The translations under genes were made by a program, and so were the position numbers. Below, piece after piece: positions 35,897 through 37,165 of a stretch of DNA of 37,165 bases; position 1 is the first letter of the stretch, and each line of letters opens with the position of its first letter. The DNA is from an uncultured Bacilli bacterium (GTDB lineage: Bacteria > Bacillota_I > Bacilli_A > RF39 > UBA660): contig CANQIE010000011.1 of the NCBI GenBank assembly GCA_947623935.1, positions 1 to 37,165 of the forward strand. The letters run 5' to 3'. The notes under the pieces are model-generated. The model was given only the letters and a program-made list of their open reading frames with translations. It searched no databases and was not told where the DNA came from.

Positions 35897-37000
35897 CTAC
35901 ATCAAATCTTTAAAAAGACCATAGATATATTTTTCAATATCAAATACTTGTAAATCTTCTTTTCGTTCCCCAAGGCCTATGAATTTAACTGGAAGAGCCA
36001 CTTCTTCTTTAATAGCAAGTACAATTCCTCCTTTGGCTGTTCCATCCAGTTTAGTAAGCACAATCCCCGTAATATCGGTAATTTCTTTAAAGCTTTTCGC
36101 TTGGCTAATACCATTTTGTCCTGTTGTAGCATCAATTACTAGTAAAGTCTCTTGGGGAGCACCTGGGATAAGATTGTTAATTACTTTATTAATTTTCTCC
36201 AATTCTTTCATCAAGTTGACTTTGTTTTGAAGCCGTCCTGCGGTATCGACAAGTACTACATCATAAGCTTCTTCTTTAGCTTTTGTAACCCCATCGAAAA
36301 CCACACTGGCAGGATCTACTCCTTCTTCTTTTCCAATAAAGTCTACTCCTACTTTTTCGCTCCATTCCTTTAACTGCATCGTAGCACCTGCTCTAAAGGT
36401 ATCACCTGCAACTAATAGTACTTTCTTTCCTTCTTCTTTGAGTTTCCAAGCAATTTTGGCAATCGTTGTAGTCTTTCCTACTCCATTTACACCTACAAAT
36501 AGGATAACAGTAGGCCCCTCTTTAGCAAAATTAATTTTATTGACTAAGACTTCATCGTTTACATAAATAATAAACAACTCGTCAACAATCACTTCTTTTA
36601 ATTCGTTTGGATCTTCGATTTTTTCTTGTTTTACTCTTGTCCTTAGACGATCCATAAAATTCATGACCGTGGAAACCCCAATATCAGCCATGATTAAGAT
36701 TTCTTCTAATTGATCGAAATAAGCATCATCGATTTTCTTGGTGCTAGAAGTTAATTCCACTAACTTGGAAACAAAACTTTGTCTCGTCTTTGTAAGTCCT
36801 TTTTCATAAATTTTAACTTCTTTTAAAGTCTCTTTCTCTTCTTTTTCCTTTGCTTTTTCTTTCTTTTCAGTCTTTTTTTCAACACTTACTTCCTGTTTTT
36901 CTTCTTCTAAAGAAGGCTTCTCTTCATAAAGGGTATCCTCTTCGATTCTTTCGACTTCTTCTTTATTAAATAAATTTTTTATCTTTTGAAATAATCCCAT
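35897..37000 (-). CDS. ftsY: SRP receptor FtsY
   Basis: 'LFVGVNGVGKTTTIAKIAWKL', 'GDTFRAGATMQLKEWSEKVGVDFIGKEEGVDPASVVFDG', acidic N-domain. Confidence 0.97.
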   Translation of the reverse strand: MGLFQKIKNLFNKEEVERIEEDTLYEEKPSLEEEKQEVSVEKKTEKKEKAKEKEEKETLKEVKIYEKGLTKTRQSFVSKLVELTSSTKKIDDAYFDQLEEILIMADIGVSTVMNFMDRLRTRVKQEKIEDPNELKEVIVDELFIIYVNDEVLVNKINFAKEGPTVILFVGVNGVGKTTTIAKIAWKLKEEGKKVLLVAGDTFRAGATMQLKEWSEKVGVDFIGKEEGVDPASVVFDGVTKAKEEAYDVVLVDTAGRLQNKVNLMKELEKINKVINNLIPGAPQETLLVIDATTGQNGISQAKSFKEITDITGIVLTKLDGTAKGGIVLAIKEEVALPVKFIGLGERKEDLQVFDIEKYIYGLFKDLM

Positions 37001-37165
37001 TGTGTTCTCCTTTATTTCATTCTAGTACTATTATATCTTAGAAAATGTAATTATTCAATTAAAAACAATCATTTATAAACATGAAAAAACTTAGTTTAAT
37101 AGTAAAATGCAATTAATGTTAATTTGTTGCAATATCTAGAGAAAATGCAATATTTTCTCTTTTAT

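Noticed and set aside
37139-37159. Hairpin GAGAAAAT-gcaat-ATTTTCTC at the right edge
   Set aside because: Possible terminator but no plus-strand gene precedes it in the window; context truncated.
1-37165. CRISPR arrays, tRNA, rRNA
   Set aside because: No regularly spaced repeats, and no cloverleaf or rRNA-like sequence recognised by eye.

Overview
AT-rich Firmicutes/Bacilli-like chromosomal window, with most genes on the minus strand. The main accessory feature is a minus-strand Tad/Flp-like pilus or secretion locus (about 1.0-15.8 kb). It contains TadA/CpaF ATPase, TadB, TadC, an Flp-like small pilin, a TadE-like pseudopilin, a TadZ/CpaE-like protein with a non-canonical P-loop, a CpaB-like SAF protein, a class-B-like sortase, a 973-aa cysteine-rich exported protein, a DUF4352-like membrane protein, two proteins sharing a repeated C-terminal-type domain, and a VirB2/TrbC-like two-helix protein with its own promoter and terminator. 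The rest is mostly housekeeping: NUDIX, VanY-type carboxypeptidase, HAD hydrolase, pyrimidine-nucleoside phosphorylase, XRE regulator, short SSB, sufCDSUB, HIT protein, PrsA-like foldase, RecX, RpoZ, and ftsY-ylxM...ffh with a HerA-like ATPase and an unknown gene between ylxM and ffh. One IS1182-like element sits at the ssb terminator. I also read features absent from the ORF track: two short hydrophobic YjcZ-like peptides, consensus sigmaA-type promoters, terminator hairpins overlapping stop codons, and a tandem paralog pair with duplicated bidirectional promoters. Family names come from recalled motifs, not database searches.
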